DNA of 33,051 nt from Spirulina sp. CS-785/01 (lineage in GTDB: Bacteria; Cyanobacteriota; Cyanobacteriia; Cyanobacteriales; Spirulinaceae). Both the position numbers and the translations under genes were made by a program. How positions within the stretch are numbered: position 1 is the stretch's first letter; every line of letters begins with the position of its first letter. Below, one piece after another: positions 1-7,979 of this stretch. The notes beneath the pieces were generated by a model, which worked only from the letters and a program-made list of their open reading frames with translations, did not search any database and had not been told where the DNA came from. The stretch spans positions 1-33,051 of the forward strand of contig NZ_JAQMSD010000292.1 of assembly GCF_028330525.1 (NCBI RefSeq), in the 5' to 3' direction.

Positions 1-140
1 CCGCCCCCTTACAGCTAATCCGGTCTAGAGAAACGACCAGTAGTGTTAATCCGCAATACCCCTGGAGAGCTATTCGCAGCTACGGGAAGGTTATCTCTCC
101 CCACTCCCCCACCTCACGAAGTAGGTGGGGGTCATTGAAT
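1..140 (+). mobile_element. possible right end of an IS200/IS605-type element
   Basis: A 9-bp perfect stem lies at 106-114 and 123-131 (CCCCCACCT / AGGTGGGGG) with an 8-nt loop, just downstream of the rpsA stop codon. No coding frame is convincing in the first 140 bases. Subterminal hairpins like this, followed by a short unpaired cleavage site, are typical of IS200/IS605 ends, and the tone of the sequence resembles the 3' ends of cyanobacterial tnpB elements. The rest of the element would lie left of the window. Alternatively the stem is only a 3'-end structure of the rpsA transcript, though no U-run follows it on the minus strand. The assignment is an inference from structure only. Confidence 0.3.
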
Positions 141-148
141 GGTGCAAC

Positions 149-1447
149 TTATTCCGTTGCACTAAAAACCGTTGCTTCCGGTTCTTCAGTTGCTTCCGGT
201 TCTTCAGTTGCTTCCGCCACCGTTTCTTCTCCCTCATCGTCGGCCTCAGTCGTTGCTTCGACTTCCGCCACGGGGTCTTCCGGTTCACTGACCGCTTCAG
301 TTTCGGTGGTTTCTTCGGTAGCTTCTTCAGTCACAGCTTCGGTGACTTCTTCGGTAGCTTCTTCAGTCACAGCTTCGGTGACTTCTTCGGTAGCTTCTTC
401 AGTCACAGCTTCGGTTTCAGTGGTGTCTTCCTCCACAGGACTTTCCACGACTTCTTCTGTCGCTTCCTCCGACGCAGTTACCACTTCTTCCTCAGTGGCA
501 CTCACCTCTTCTGCATCCGGATCAATCCCTTGCTCCTGTTGTAGCAGTTTTTGACGATATTTCTCCGCCATTTCTTCTGCTTTCTCGAAGACTAACTCCC
601 GATTCTTGAGCATATCACCCGGTTCGGGTTCGAGTTGCTTGGTGGACAGAGAAATCCGACCCCGTTCCGCATCAAGGTCAATAATCATCACCTTGAGTTC
701 ATCATTCACGGCAAAGACACTGTGGGGGGTGTCGATATGGTCGTGGGAAATTTCGGAAATGTGCAGCAGACCACTGACTCCGCCGATGTCGATAAATGCC
801 CCGTAAGGCTTGATTCCCCGGACTGTACCGACGACCACTTCGCCTACTTGCAGACCATTCATTTTCCGTTCCACTAAGGCGCGGCGGTGACTCAAGACGA
901 GGCGGTTACGGTCTTCATCCACTTCTAAGAATTTCAGGGGCAAGTCTTGACCCACTAAATCTTCTTTGGCCTGACGAGTGCTGATATGAGACCCCGGAAT
1001 AAAGCCCCGCAGTCCTTCAATCCGCACTAATGCCCCCCCACGGTTGGTGGCAAAGACATTAGAACGCACTGTGGCATCTTCTGCTTGGAGTTGGCGAACC
1101 CGTTCCCAAGCCCGTAAATACTCAATCCGACGAATAGATAAGGTTAACTGCCCATCTTCGTTTTCGTCAGTCAGAATGAAGAATTCCCTTGTCTCTTCAG
1201 CCTTTAGTACCTCTTCGGGATCATCAACGCGGTTGATGGACATTTCTTGAATGGGGATATAGGCGGCGGTTTTTGCCCCAATATCAATTAATGCCCCTCT
1301 CGGTTCCATACTGAATACCGTCCCAGGGACAATATCCCCTGGACTAAAATGGTAATCGTACTGATCCAAGAGAGCAGCGAATTCTTCATGGGTAAACCCA
1401 ATATCTTTTTTTTGATTATTGCTAGCAATTGTGTTCTGACTGACCAT
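149..1447 (-). CDS. rpsA: 30S ribosomal protein S1 with long acidic repeat tail
   Basis: Ribosomal protein S1 binds mRNA on the 30S subunit and helps initiation. Three S1 (OB-fold) domains are visible: residues about 37-106 (starts IVPGTVFSMEPRGALIDIG), 120-190 and 201-272 (GTVRGIKPYGAFIDIGGVSG). This three-domain layout is the usual cyanobacterial and plastid form of about 330-350 residues. Here the protein has 432 residues because about 120 residues of Glu/Thr/Val/Ala-rich sequence follow residue 310, including near-perfect 12-residue repeats of the type EEVTEAVTEEAT. The tail is strongly acidic and probably unstructured. The start ATG at 1447 has a purine-rich AGAGGAAA upstream. The gene lies in a minus-strand block with nrdR, psbT and psbB, separated from nrdR by a transposase remnant. 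Confidence 0.95.
   Translation of the reverse strand: MVSQNTIASNNQKKDIGFTHEEFAALLDQYDYHFSPGDIVPGTVFSMEPRGALIDIGAKTAAYIPIQEMSINRVDDPEEVLKAEETREFFILTDENEDGQLTLSIRRIEYLRAWERVRQLQAEDATVRSNVFATNRGGALVRIEGLRGFIPGSHISTRQAKEDLVGQDLPLKFLEVDEDRNRLVLSHRRALVERKMNGLQVGEVVVGTVRGIKPYGAFIDIGGVSGLLHISEISHDHIDTPHSVFAVNDELKVMIIDLDAERGRISLSTKQLEPEPGDMLKNRELVFEKAEEMAEKYRQKLLQQEQGIDPDAEEVSATEEEVVTASEEATEEVVESPVEEDTTETEAVTEEATEEVTEAVTEEATEEVTEAVTEEATEETTETEAVSEPEDPVAEVEATTEADDEGEETVAEATEEPEATEEPEATVFSATE
311..416. repeat. 36-bp tandem repeat inside rpsA
   Basis: Almost three head-to-tail copies of a 36-bp unit (311-346, 347-382, 383-416; the last diverges in its final bases). The unit is a multiple of three and encodes a 12-residue Glu/Thr/Val/Ala repeat in the C-terminal tail of S1, so copy-number change would keep the frame. 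Confidence 0.9.
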
Positions 1448-1625
1448 GTGTGTATTGTTTCCTCTGGGTTAGCTCCGTATTGTGTTGACTGAATTGATTG
1501 GGCGGTTTACAGTTCCTAGCTAAGTCGAAATAAGAACTCGAAATAAGAACTATTTTCGGTAAGTTTGACCTCTCCACTGGTTAAAATTAAAACTTCGTGG
1601 ATTCCCAACGATACAATGCTACGCA

Positions 1626-1949
1626 TCAGGCTAAAGCAATGATGCTTCGCGCTAGTCGTCTAGAGTTCCAAAGAGCCAATCTTTGGGGCAAGGCCAAAGC
1701 TACCCTACTGACCTTGGCTAGGTTTATACCTAACTGTATCTCTACTTTTCTTAACACCTTGGCTGCACCATAAGCATCAGCATTAATGGTTCTTCCCTGA
1801 GAATCTTGGTAAAATCCTCTTGTTTCCCGTTTTCCGGAGGGAGACCACCTTTCGGGTTTCTCACCAAATGTCGGTAGCCAATCATGACCTAAAAAAAGCT
1901 GATACAGGCTCTTCGTTATGATAACCAATGGTACGAGACTATTGTTCAA
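1626..1949 (-). pseudogene. tnpB: C-terminal remnant of an IS200/IS605 TnpB (OrfB) protein
   Basis: The frame contains a segment typical of the C-terminal end of a cyanobacterial TnpB-like group: LPTFGEKPERWSPSGKRETR, then RGFYQDSQG and INADAYGAAKVLRKV, where the NAD-x-x-GAA motif holds the last catalytic Asp of the RuvC-like nuclease, followed by LALPQRLALW. TnpB proteins have roughly 370-450 residues, and only about 80-100 C-terminal residues remain. No N-terminal RuvC motifs or TnpA gene are found beside it. The first residues of the open frame are probably not native. It sits between nrdR and rpsA, so it marks an old insertion into a conserved gene block. It is not expected to be functional. 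Confidence 0.75.
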
Positions 1950-2347
1950 GGATTTTGTTTAGAATCTAGTCTGTAGTTTATGAAAATGCCTTATGAAGGC
2001 TCAATATGGGGACTCAAGAGAGGGATAGGGTTTACTTTTGTCTGGCCTGAATGCAGGAGAGACACCAGTTAGTCTTTTCAGAAGATAGACGCTCAGAAGA
2101 TAGACCCTAGCAAACAACCGCCGACAGTTGAGGCAGGTTTCCTCTTGAGTGTGTACCTAATAGGGACAACCCTTTTTGATTCTCCTCTGCCTAAACCCCA
2201 GTTTTTAGACATCTCTCTAGACCTCTATCTCTAGACCTCTATGACGAGACCTCTAGGATGCGGTTATTGCTCCCATTTGAGTTTATCATTTTTTTGAATG
2301 CACAGAATTCTAATTCTAGCAGATTTTTGGGATGAATCTCACAATTC
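1950..2347. other. gene-free spacer between the tnpB remnant and nrdR
   Basis: About 400 bases without a supportable gene. It contains short imperfect direct repeats: two copies of an AGAAGATAGAC core near 2080-2105, and a run of TCTAGACCTCTA-like units around 2210-2255. It may hold the decayed remainder of the transposable element and the nrdR 3' region. No RNA gene or terminator with a U-run was seen. Confidence 0.5.
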
Positions 2348-2872
2348 TTAGGAAGGAGTCATCAGTCGTGAGGACGGGGGCGGGGTGTTGGATGACCAAT
2401 CTCCCTCTAAACCCGGTTCAAGCTGAGTTTGTAGATGGTTTAAGGTTTCGATGAAGTCTGCAACGCCTTGGAATTGGCGATACACGGAGGCAAAGCGGAC
2501 ATAGGCCACTTCGTTTTCCTGTTTGAGGGCGTGTAAGACTAATTCACCAATTTCTTGACTGCTGGCTTCTCGACTGGCTCGCTGTTGCAGTTTGGCCTCA
2601 ATTTCATCGACTAGGGTTTCGAGTCGTTGATGAGGAATGCCTGTTTTTTCACAAGCTCGCACGATGCCGCGCAGGAGTTTGGAGCGATCAAAGGATTCCC
2701 GTCTCCCTTCCCGTTTGACAACAGTCATGGGGACAAACTCAATGCGTTCATAGGTGGTAAAACGGTGTTTGCAGTACAAACACTCTCGTCTGCGCCGGAT
2801 GCTTTTCCCCGCTTCAGTGGAACGGGATTCCAGGACGCGACTTTCTGTATGTTGACAAGATGGACATTGCAT
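2348..2872 (-). CDS. nrdR: transcriptional repressor NrdR
   Basis: NrdR senses ATP/dATP and represses ribonucleotide reductase genes by binding NrdR boxes. The N-terminal zinc ribbon is intact (C3-P-S-C6 and C31-L-Y-C34), followed by an Arg-rich linker (SIRRRREC) and the ATP-cone domain at about residues 49-139 (starts [20 protein letters not shown]). The length of 174 matches the family, with a short Ser/Pro-rich tail. It lies downstream of psbT on the same strand. The ATG at 2872 gives the canonical MQCPSC start. Confidence 0.96.
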   Translation of the reverse strand: MQCPSCQHTESRVLESRSTEAGKSIRRRRECLYCKHRFTTYERIEFVPMTVVKREGRRESFDRSKLLRGIVRACEKTGIPHQRLETLVDEIEAKLQQRASREASSQEIGELVLHALKQENEVAYVRFASVYRQFQGVADFIETLNHLQTQLEPGLEGDWSSNTPPPSSRLMTPS

Positions 2873-3079
2873 GATTCTTGGAGCATAAAAGGTTAAGGGC
2901 TAAGTTGCAAGCAACTTTAGCCGTAACACCCCTTTTTGACCCAAAAGAAAGTGATACGGCTAGTAATTGCCTGAAAGAACCCGAATTCCTCCCCATAAGA
3001 ATTAATACTTAGAGAAGGATTCATGCCTATTGTTGTTCTCTAGCGTTCTCTTGCTCAAGATGACTCTTACTCAAGCTGA

Positions 3080-3175
3080 CTATTTCTCAATCCGGGGGGG
3101 TTCCCGAAACGCAATAGCAAAGAAGAGAACACCAATGGCGCAAGCTAAAACCAAAATGTAAGCAACACTTTCCAT
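3080..3175 (-). CDS. psbT: photosystem II reaction centre protein T
   Basis: A 31-residue single-helix membrane protein. It begins MESVAYILVLACAIG and ends FREPPRIEK, which is the canonical PsbT sequence and exact length for cyanobacteria. PsbT sits at the PSII dimer interface next to D1 and CP47 and helps stabilise the acceptor side. It is located 225 bp downstream of psbB on the same strand, the usual psbB-psbT arrangement. A strong hairpin lies in the gap, so psbT may be transcribed partly on its own. No clear Shine-Dalgarno precedes the ATG (AT-rich leader). Confidence 0.96.
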   Translation of the reverse strand: MESVAYILVLACAIGVLFFAIAFREPPRIEK

Positions 3176-3243
3176 AATAAAAAATTAAATCAAGATACCT
3201 CTACTCCCTTAGTGTAGCAAGAAATGAACACATATCAACATAA

Positions 3244-3275
3244 CAAACAAGGAGGGAATGCTCCCTCCTTGTTTG
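3244..3275 (-). terminator. hairpin between psbB and psbT
   Basis: A perfect 14-bp inverted repeat (3244-3257 and 3262-3275; CAAACAAGGAGGGA and its complement) with a 4-nt loop. On the minus strand it is followed by a T-rich stretch (TTATGTT), so it can act as the psbB terminator or as a processing or stabilising structure at the psbB mRNA 3' end. Confidence 0.75.
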
Positions 3276-3292
3276 GCTGCCTGGCTAGGCTA

Positions 3293-3340
3293 GGTTAAAT
3301 TTCCGGTTAAATTTCCGGTTAAATTTCCGGTTAAATTTTC
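3293..3340. repeat. four tandem 12-bp repeats downstream of psbB
   Basis: Four consecutive copies of GGTTAAATTTCC (the last with a T/C change) in the psbB 3' untranslated region, just upstream of the hairpin. No coding frame uses them. Confidence 0.9.
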
Positions 3341-3400
3341 AGGGTTAACCTCTAGTAGGCTATCAATGTCTAGCTTTCAACGAGCGGAATGCTAGGCAGT

Positions 3401-4924
3401 CTAGGCTTTCACCCGTGTGGATTCGTCACCCACTTTCTGGAACACACCCCATTCCACTTGTTCTTCGATGTCGGGGTCGATCCCGGCGAAGACATCTCGG
3501 TAGAGGGTACGAGACCCGTGCCAGATATGTCCGAAGAAGAATAGGAGGGCAAAGACGGCGTGGCCAAAGGTGAACCAACCGCGAGGGGAGGTACGGAAGA
3601 CCCCATCCGAGTCTAAGGTTTCCCGGTCAAAGGCAAATGGCTCACCTAATTGCGCTTTCCGGGCGTATTTCTTGACTTTTAAGGGGTCATCAAAGGTTTG
3701 TCCGTCTAAAGCCCCGCCAAAGAAGGAAACGGTGACTCCGGCTTGCTCAACACTGTATTGAGATTCTGCCCGACGGAAGGGAATGTCAGCGCGGACTACT
3801 CCATCGGAGTCGGTTAAGACGACGGGGAAGGTTTCAAAGAAGTTGGGCATCCGACGGACGCTGAGTTCGCGGCCTTGGGCATCTTTGAAGACCGGGTGGC
3901 CTAACCATTCTTCGGCGATACCGTCTCCGGTATTCATCGGCCCAACGCGGAATAAACCGCCTTTGGCTGGGCTGTTGCCGATGTAGTTGTAGAAGGCCAG
4001 TTTTTCGGGGATTTTAGACCAAGCCTCAGAACGGCTATCCCCCGCGGCCATGTTGGCTTGTACCCGACGGTCAATTTCTTCTTGGAAGTAACCTTGATCC
4101 CACTGATAGCGGGTGGGGCCAAAGAGTTCAATGGGGGTAGTCGCGCTACCGTACCACATGGTTCCGGCTACGACGAAGGCGGCAAAGAAGACGGCGGCGA
4201 TACTGCTAGAGAGAACCGTCTCGATGTTCCCCATCCGTAAGGCTTTGTAGAGGCGTTCGGGGGGACGGACGGTTAAGTGGAATAATCCGGCGATAATGCC
4301 GACAATTCCGGCTGCAATGTGGTGTGCCACGACCCCGCCGGGGTTAAAGGGGTTGAATCCGGCGGCTCCCCATTCGGGGGCGACGGGTTCGACGTGGCCG
4401 GTGAGGCCGTAGGCATCGGAAATCCACATTCCGGGGCCAAAGAGTCCGGTGAGGTGGAATGCCCCAAAGCCGAAGCAGAGTAAGCCGGACAGGAATAAGT
4501 GGATGCCGAACATTTTCGGCAGGTCGAGGGCAGGTTCGCCCGTGCGGGGGTCTCTGAATAATTCTAAGTCCCAGTAAACCCAGTGCCAGCAGGCAGCGAG
4601 GAATAAGAGACCTGCGAGAACGATATGCGCGATCGCAACCCCTTCAAAAGACCAAATACCGGGGTCGGTGTACGGTTCTCCGGTGACGTTCCAACCGCCC
4701 CAAGAGGTAGTTACCCCTAAGCGGGCCATAAAGGGCATAACAAACATCCCTTGTCGCCACATGGGGTTAAGAACGACATCACTAGGATCAAAAACGGCCA
4801 ATTCGTAAAGGGCCATGGAGCCAGCCCAACCGGCCACTAATGCGGTGTGCATGAGGTGGACGGCGATGAGGCGGCCTGGGTCGTTAATTACGACAGTATG
4901 AACTCTGTACCAAGGTAGTCCCAT
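3401..4924 (-). CDS. psbB: photosystem II chlorophyll-binding protein CP47
   Basis: CP47 is the core antenna of photosystem II. It binds chlorophyll a and beta-carotene and passes excitation to the D1/D2 reaction centre in the thylakoid membrane. The protein begins [19 protein letters not shown] and has 507 residues, the standard length. The six-helix layout with conserved His ligands (for example [55 protein letters not shown]) and the large lumenal loop between helices 5 and 6 are all present. The start ATG has GGAGGAG a few bases upstream. psbT follows on the same strand. Confidence 0.98.
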   Translation of the reverse strand: MGLPWYRVHTVVINDPGRLIAVHLMHTALVAGWAGSMALYELAVFDPSDVVLNPMWRQGMFVMPFMARLGVTTSWGGWNVTGEPYTDPGIWSFEGVAIAHIVLAGLLFLAACWHWVYWDLELFRDPRTGEPALDLPKMFGIHLFLSGLLCFGFGAFHLTGLFGPGMWISDAYGLTGHVEPVAPEWGAAGFNPFNPGGVVAHHIAAGIVGIIAGLFHLTVRPPERLYKALRMGNIETVLSSSIAAVFFAAFVVAGTMWYGSATTPIELFGPTRYQWDQGYFQEEIDRRVQANMAAGDSRSEAWSKIPEKLAFYNYIGNSPAKGGLFRVGPMNTGDGIAEEWLGHPVFKDAQGRELSVRRMPNFFETFPVVLTDSDGVVRADIPFRRAESQYSVEQAGVTVSFFGGALDGQTFDDPLKVKKYARKAQLGEPFAFDRETLDSDGVFRTSPRGWFTFGHAVFALLFFFGHIWHGSRTLYRDVFAGIDPDIEEQVEWGVFQKVGDESTRVKA

Positions 4925-4984
4925 CGACTACTCTCCTCCTATCGAAAATCTTGTTAGCGTGAGTATTTTTAGGAAGTATTTCCA

Positions 4985-5222
4985 TCGTCTAGACCCCAGA
5001 AACAGAGGGTAGGTTGTCCTGTGTCCTTTGTCAGGTGTCCTTTGTTGGGGTTGACCTTCCCCAACTGGCTGAACGATACAGCCATGATTCCCTTGCCGAA
5101 GGCTCAGGAATGTCTTTGCTTAATACTTCAAAGCTGGAAGTTGCTTCCCTTGGGAGGGTCGCATGACTCTCGGCTTCATGGAACAAACTGAAGCGAATAC
5201 GGTTCGCTTCCTTTTTTTAAAA
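4985..5222 (+). ncRNA. candidate structured small RNA upstream of psbB
   Basis: The plus strand here has no ORF but a run of hairpins: 5044-5050/5059-5065 (GTTGGGG, 7 bp), 5066-5071/5079-5084 (TGGCTG, 6 bp), 5087-5091/5107-5111 with an inner CCTT/AAGG, and 5125-5129/5137-5141. They are capped by a classic intrinsic terminator (stem 5190-5197/5203-5210, then CTTTTTTT). The terminator points along the plus strand, where no gene exists upstream, so it most simply ends a non-coding transcript divergent from psbB. I do not recognise it as tmRNA, RNase P RNA or SRP RNA; 6S RNA or a lineage-specific regulator are possible. The 5' end is not defined by a clear promoter. Inference from structure. Confidence 0.45.
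5190..5217 (+). terminator. intrinsic terminator of the candidate small RNA
   Basis: Perfect 8-bp stem GAAGCGAA / TTCGCTTC with a 5-nt loop, followed by C and seven T residues. The U-run is only on the plus strand, which fixes its direction. Confidence 0.8.
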
Positions 5223-5275
5223 GTTGTTTAAAGAAGTGTAAACGATTATGAGAGTGTTCTGCAAGTGGGATTATT

Positions 5276-5587
5276 TTAGGCCGAGGCACGATTAAACACC
5301 GTTTCGGCTTCCATGAGTTTAGCGATCGCTTGTTCTGCCGAAATTAATCGCTTTAAGACAACTTGGCCAATGCCGGAGTCGGAGTCGGCCAAATTGAGGG
5401 GACGCACTTCAATCATCAGCACGGCTTCTTCTACTTGATACAGCCATAACCGTTCCCCATGGTCTATAATCCCCAAATCCAGACGCAGGATGTCTGGCCG
5501 TCGTCGCCAAACGCTTTCATTCCACAGGCCGCCAAATTCCCAAACCCGGCCTACTCCCCAACCCTCTGAGAGAAAAAAGTATTTCAC
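5276..5587 (-). CDS. conserved hypothetical protein (103 aa)
   Basis: I do not recognise a named family. The protein starts at GTG (position 5587) with KYFFLSEGWGVGRVWEFGG, has a Trp/Arg-rich first half (ESVWRRRPDILRLDLGI) and a compact second half ending in a helix (AEQAIAKLMEAETVFNRA). There is no signal peptide or membrane segment, so it is probably cytosolic. Composition and codon use match the neighbours, and the sequence reads like a small folded protein rather than a shadow frame. It is divergent from the coiled-coil transporter gene at 5818. Confidence 0.65.
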   Translation of the reverse strand: MKYFFLSEGWGVGRVWEFGGLWNESVWRRRPDILRLDLGIIDHGERLWLYQVEEAVLMIEVRPLNLADSDSGIGQVVLKRLISAEQAIAKLMEAETVFNRASA

Positions 5588-5817
5588 GGTTACTCTAAAT
5601 GTGTGGTCTTTGCGTACAATGTCGAAAATGGCAGTGGTTTTCCGCCCTTAAAAGAATATAAGGATTTACAAAAATCTATCATTCGGGGGGATAACAGCGA
5701 AGAAGTAGCCTACAATCGACAGAGAACAGTCCACAACTTTCTCACAATCAGACGGTGTTGTGCAATCGGATTGTAGGTTTGTGAGAGTCAGTCGAATGGC
5801 GTAGAGGTCTATTTCTA

Positions 5818-7533
5818 ATGGGGCAACTGGATCAACAACCGGATCAGAATCCTGAAACGGCACAAGAGAATTTACAAGCAATTACCGAGGAACTCGAACA
5901 GCTTAAAAGTAGCTTGGTTCTGCAACTGCATCAAGAAATTGATCAACTGCAAAATCGCAAAACGCGACTTTTGGCAGAAACGGAGCAATTGGAGTTACAA
6001 CGCCAAGAAAAAGCGGAGCAGCAGCACGCCTTGGCTCAACAATTAGCTCCGGTGATTGCGGAACAGATTTTGGAGCATTTGCGCGATCGCTTGACTCAGG
6101 GATCAAATGCCTTTGAGGGGAGCGTCTCCAATGGGTCTTTAGATAATTACAATGACAACGCCTATCGGCTGATCGCGTCGTTAGATACGACATTGCGAAC
6201 TACCTTTAAAACCCTACAACAAGACCTCAACAGCTATCAAAGTTCCCTGTCTCAACAGTTGGGACAAATGTATAACTTGGAACAACAGGGAGAAGTCCTG
6301 CTCGATACCCTAGTTGACCGTTTAAAGGCAGAATTGCAACAAGATACGGTGAGTTCTCCCTCCTCTCCCACGGTGAAACCTCCCACGGTGAGACGGCCAG
6401 AACTCCCCCCTCCCCCGAAACCCCCCTCCCAGCGAGAGGGTCGTCCGACCAAACCCCCAGAATCCCAAAAATCCCCACAACCTCCGAAACGAGTTAGCAA
6501 ATCTCAAATCCAGTTGGGGTTTTTGCTCATTTTGTTATCTTCTTTGGCACTCTCGTTCCAGAATGTTGTTATTAAACTGATTTTATCCTCCTTCGCCCTT
6601 TTCCCTTGGCTATTTGGGGAACAATTTACCCTAGGAGGTTATATTTCTCCGGGGTTTGGCAACTCAATTTTGATTCTCTGTTTACGAATGGTGGTGGTTG
6701 TTCCCCTGATGTCGGTTCTCGCTCAATTTCTTTATCCGAACAGTTGGCCGGATATTCGCCGTTTTTTCCAGTCTGGGGATAAAGATGCCTATTGGAAAGT
6801 TGTCGGCTGTGGTTTCTTCTTGTTTGTCTCCTCGGTCTTCATTTACATGGCCTTAGGACAATTAACCCCTGGGGTGGCCTTAACTCTATTCTTCGTTTTC
6901 CCCATTGTCACTGTGTTAATGTCTTGGCTCTTTTTTGGTGAACGACCGTCTTGGGTACGTGCTGTTGCCACCGTTGTTGTTTTGGGAGGAGTTAGCCTCA
7001 TTCAGTTAGCCTCCGGTGGGGATACGGTGAGTTTATCTGGTGCCGGGGTGACATTTGCAATTTTAGCCGGGGTGACATTTGCGTTTCATGTTCTGTTGAT
7101 TCAAGCCTGTACCAAAAAATTACACCCTGTTCCTTTTAGTGTTCTCAATTTTGGGGTAATTTTGCTGTTTTCAGTCTTGTTTCTCTTACTGTTAATGGTA
7201 GCCCCGTTACCCACTAATATGCAGATTGAGGTTGATCCCACCATGCAAGTCAATATTCTGATTAGTGGTTTAGTTTTAGGTGGACTGACTCTCTTGAGTT
7301 ATCTGTTAAATAGTATTGGGATCACTTATATTGGGGCAGCACGAGCTTCTATTATTGGCGCGACTGGGCCAGCGTTAACCTCAATTGCTGCTTTGATTGT
7401 CATTGGAGAAGGATTAACCCAAGGAGAAACTTGGGGAATGGTACTGGTGACAGTGGGGGTTTTGATTTTGAATTTAGAACGGTTTTTTGCTCCTAAAGCG
7501 AAACCGCGTCAATCCCAACAAAATCAGAAGTAA
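5818..7533 (+). CDS. EamA/DMT-family transporter with N-terminal coiled coil
   Basis: The C-terminal two thirds (about residues 230-560) is a drug/metabolite-transporter (EamA) permease with about ten hydrophobic helices. It shows the two-repeat layout, for example LGQLTPGVALTLFFVFPIVT in the first half and ITYIGAARASIIGATGPALT in the second. The first 130 residues are a charged Glu/Gln/Leu-rich coiled coil, and a Pro-rich linker (about 185-225) joins the two. Typical EamA proteins have about 300 residues, so the cytosolic coiled coil is an added domain that could mediate oligomerisation or partner binding. The substrate cannot be told from sequence. The ATG at 5818 is the first in frame. The next gene follows after 34 bp. 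Confidence 0.85.
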   Translation: MGQLDQQPDQNPETAQENLQAITEELEQLKSSLVLQLHQEIDQLQNRKTRLLAETEQLELQRQEKAEQQHALAQQLAPVIAEQILEHLRDRLTQGSNAFEGSVSNGSLDNYNDNAYRLIASLDTTLRTTFKTLQQDLNSYQSSLSQQLGQMYNLEQQGEVLLDTLVDRLKAELQQDTVSSPSSPTVKPPTVRRPELPPPPKPPSQREGRPTKPPESQKSPQPPKRVSKSQIQLGFLLILLSSLALSFQNVVIKLILSSFALFPWLFGEQFTLGGYISPGFGNSILILCLRMVVVVPLMSVLAQFLYPNSWPDIRRFFQSGDKDAYWKVVGCGFFLFVSSVFIYMALGQLTPGVALTLFFVFPIVTVLMSWLFFGERPSWVRAVATVVVLGGVSLIQLASGGDTVSLSGAGVTFAILAGVTFAFHVLLIQACTKKLHPVPFSVLNFGVILLFSVLFLLLLMVAPLPTNMQIEVDPTMQVNILISGLVLGGLTLLSYLLNSIGITYIGAARASIIGATGPALTSIAALIVIGEGLTQGETWGMVLVTVGVLILNLERFFAPKAKPRQSQQNQK

Positions 7534-7567
7534 GTGTAGTCCTTTCAAGACTAAGGAGGAAGTTTAG

Positions 7568-7753
7568 ATGGGAAATTCTGAGTTTGCCGAGATTTTATCT
7601 TGGACTCCTGAAGCGAAGCAAAAGTTGAAGAATATTCCATATTTCGTGCGATCGCAAGCCCGTCAACGCATTGAAGAATTAGCACGAGAGGCGGAAACTT
7701 CGGTGGTGACGGTGGATATTGTGGAGCAAGCTCGCTTGGAGTTTGGACAGTGA
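7568..7753 (+). CDS. stand-alone PCP_red-domain small protein
   Basis: A 61-residue protein that consists almost entirely of the domain found at the C-terminus of ChlB, a subunit of light-independent protochlorophyllide reductase. The diagnostic pattern is [20 protein letters not shown] followed by [11 protein letters not shown] and a V-TVDIVEQA helix. In ChlB this domain helps position substrate; free-standing copies exist in cyanobacteria with no established role. A strong Shine-Dalgarno (AAGGAGGAAG) sits just upstream of the ATG. It is 34 bp behind the transporter gene and may be co-transcribed. The family call is firm, the function is not. Confidence 0.85.
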   Translation: MGNSEFAEILSWTPEAKQKLKNIPYFVRSQARQRIEELAREAETSVVTVDIVEQARLEFGQ

Positions 7754-7756
7754 ATT

Positions 7757-7800
7757 GGGTAATGGGAGATGGGGGAGATGGGGAAGATGGGGGATATAGG
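7757..7800. repeat. G-rich low-complexity repeat
   Basis: Imperfect tandem GGGAGATG / GGGGAGAT units directly after the PCP_red stop codon. This is a short degenerate repeat of the kind common in cyanobacterial spacers. It has no coding role. Confidence 0.7.
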
Positions 7801-7979
7801 GAAAAAGAAGAACAAATAACCAAGAACTAACAACCAACAACTGTTCCCTTTTACTCCCCTTGACACAACCTATTGAGAAATACTAGAGATATGCGTTATG
7901 AAGGAGGGCATTTGGCCCGCTATTTTTTATCAACAAATAGAGCTAGGAAAGAGCTTCCCAAAAAAGATATTTTGGGACA

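Noticed and set aside
125-554. Long plus-strand frames (Ser/Val-rich and Phe-rich) opposite the rpsA tail
   Set aside because: They are antisense readings of the Glu/Thr repeat region; low complexity and a clear gene on the other strand.
2814-2996. 60-residue minus-strand frame overlapping the nrdR start
   Set aside because: A shadow of nrdR in another frame; the canonical NrdR start is clear.
4985-5222. tmRNA, RNase P RNA or SRP RNA as identity of the candidate RNA
   Set aside because: None of the hallmark sequences of these RNAs is visible by eye; only a generic structured RNA can be supported.
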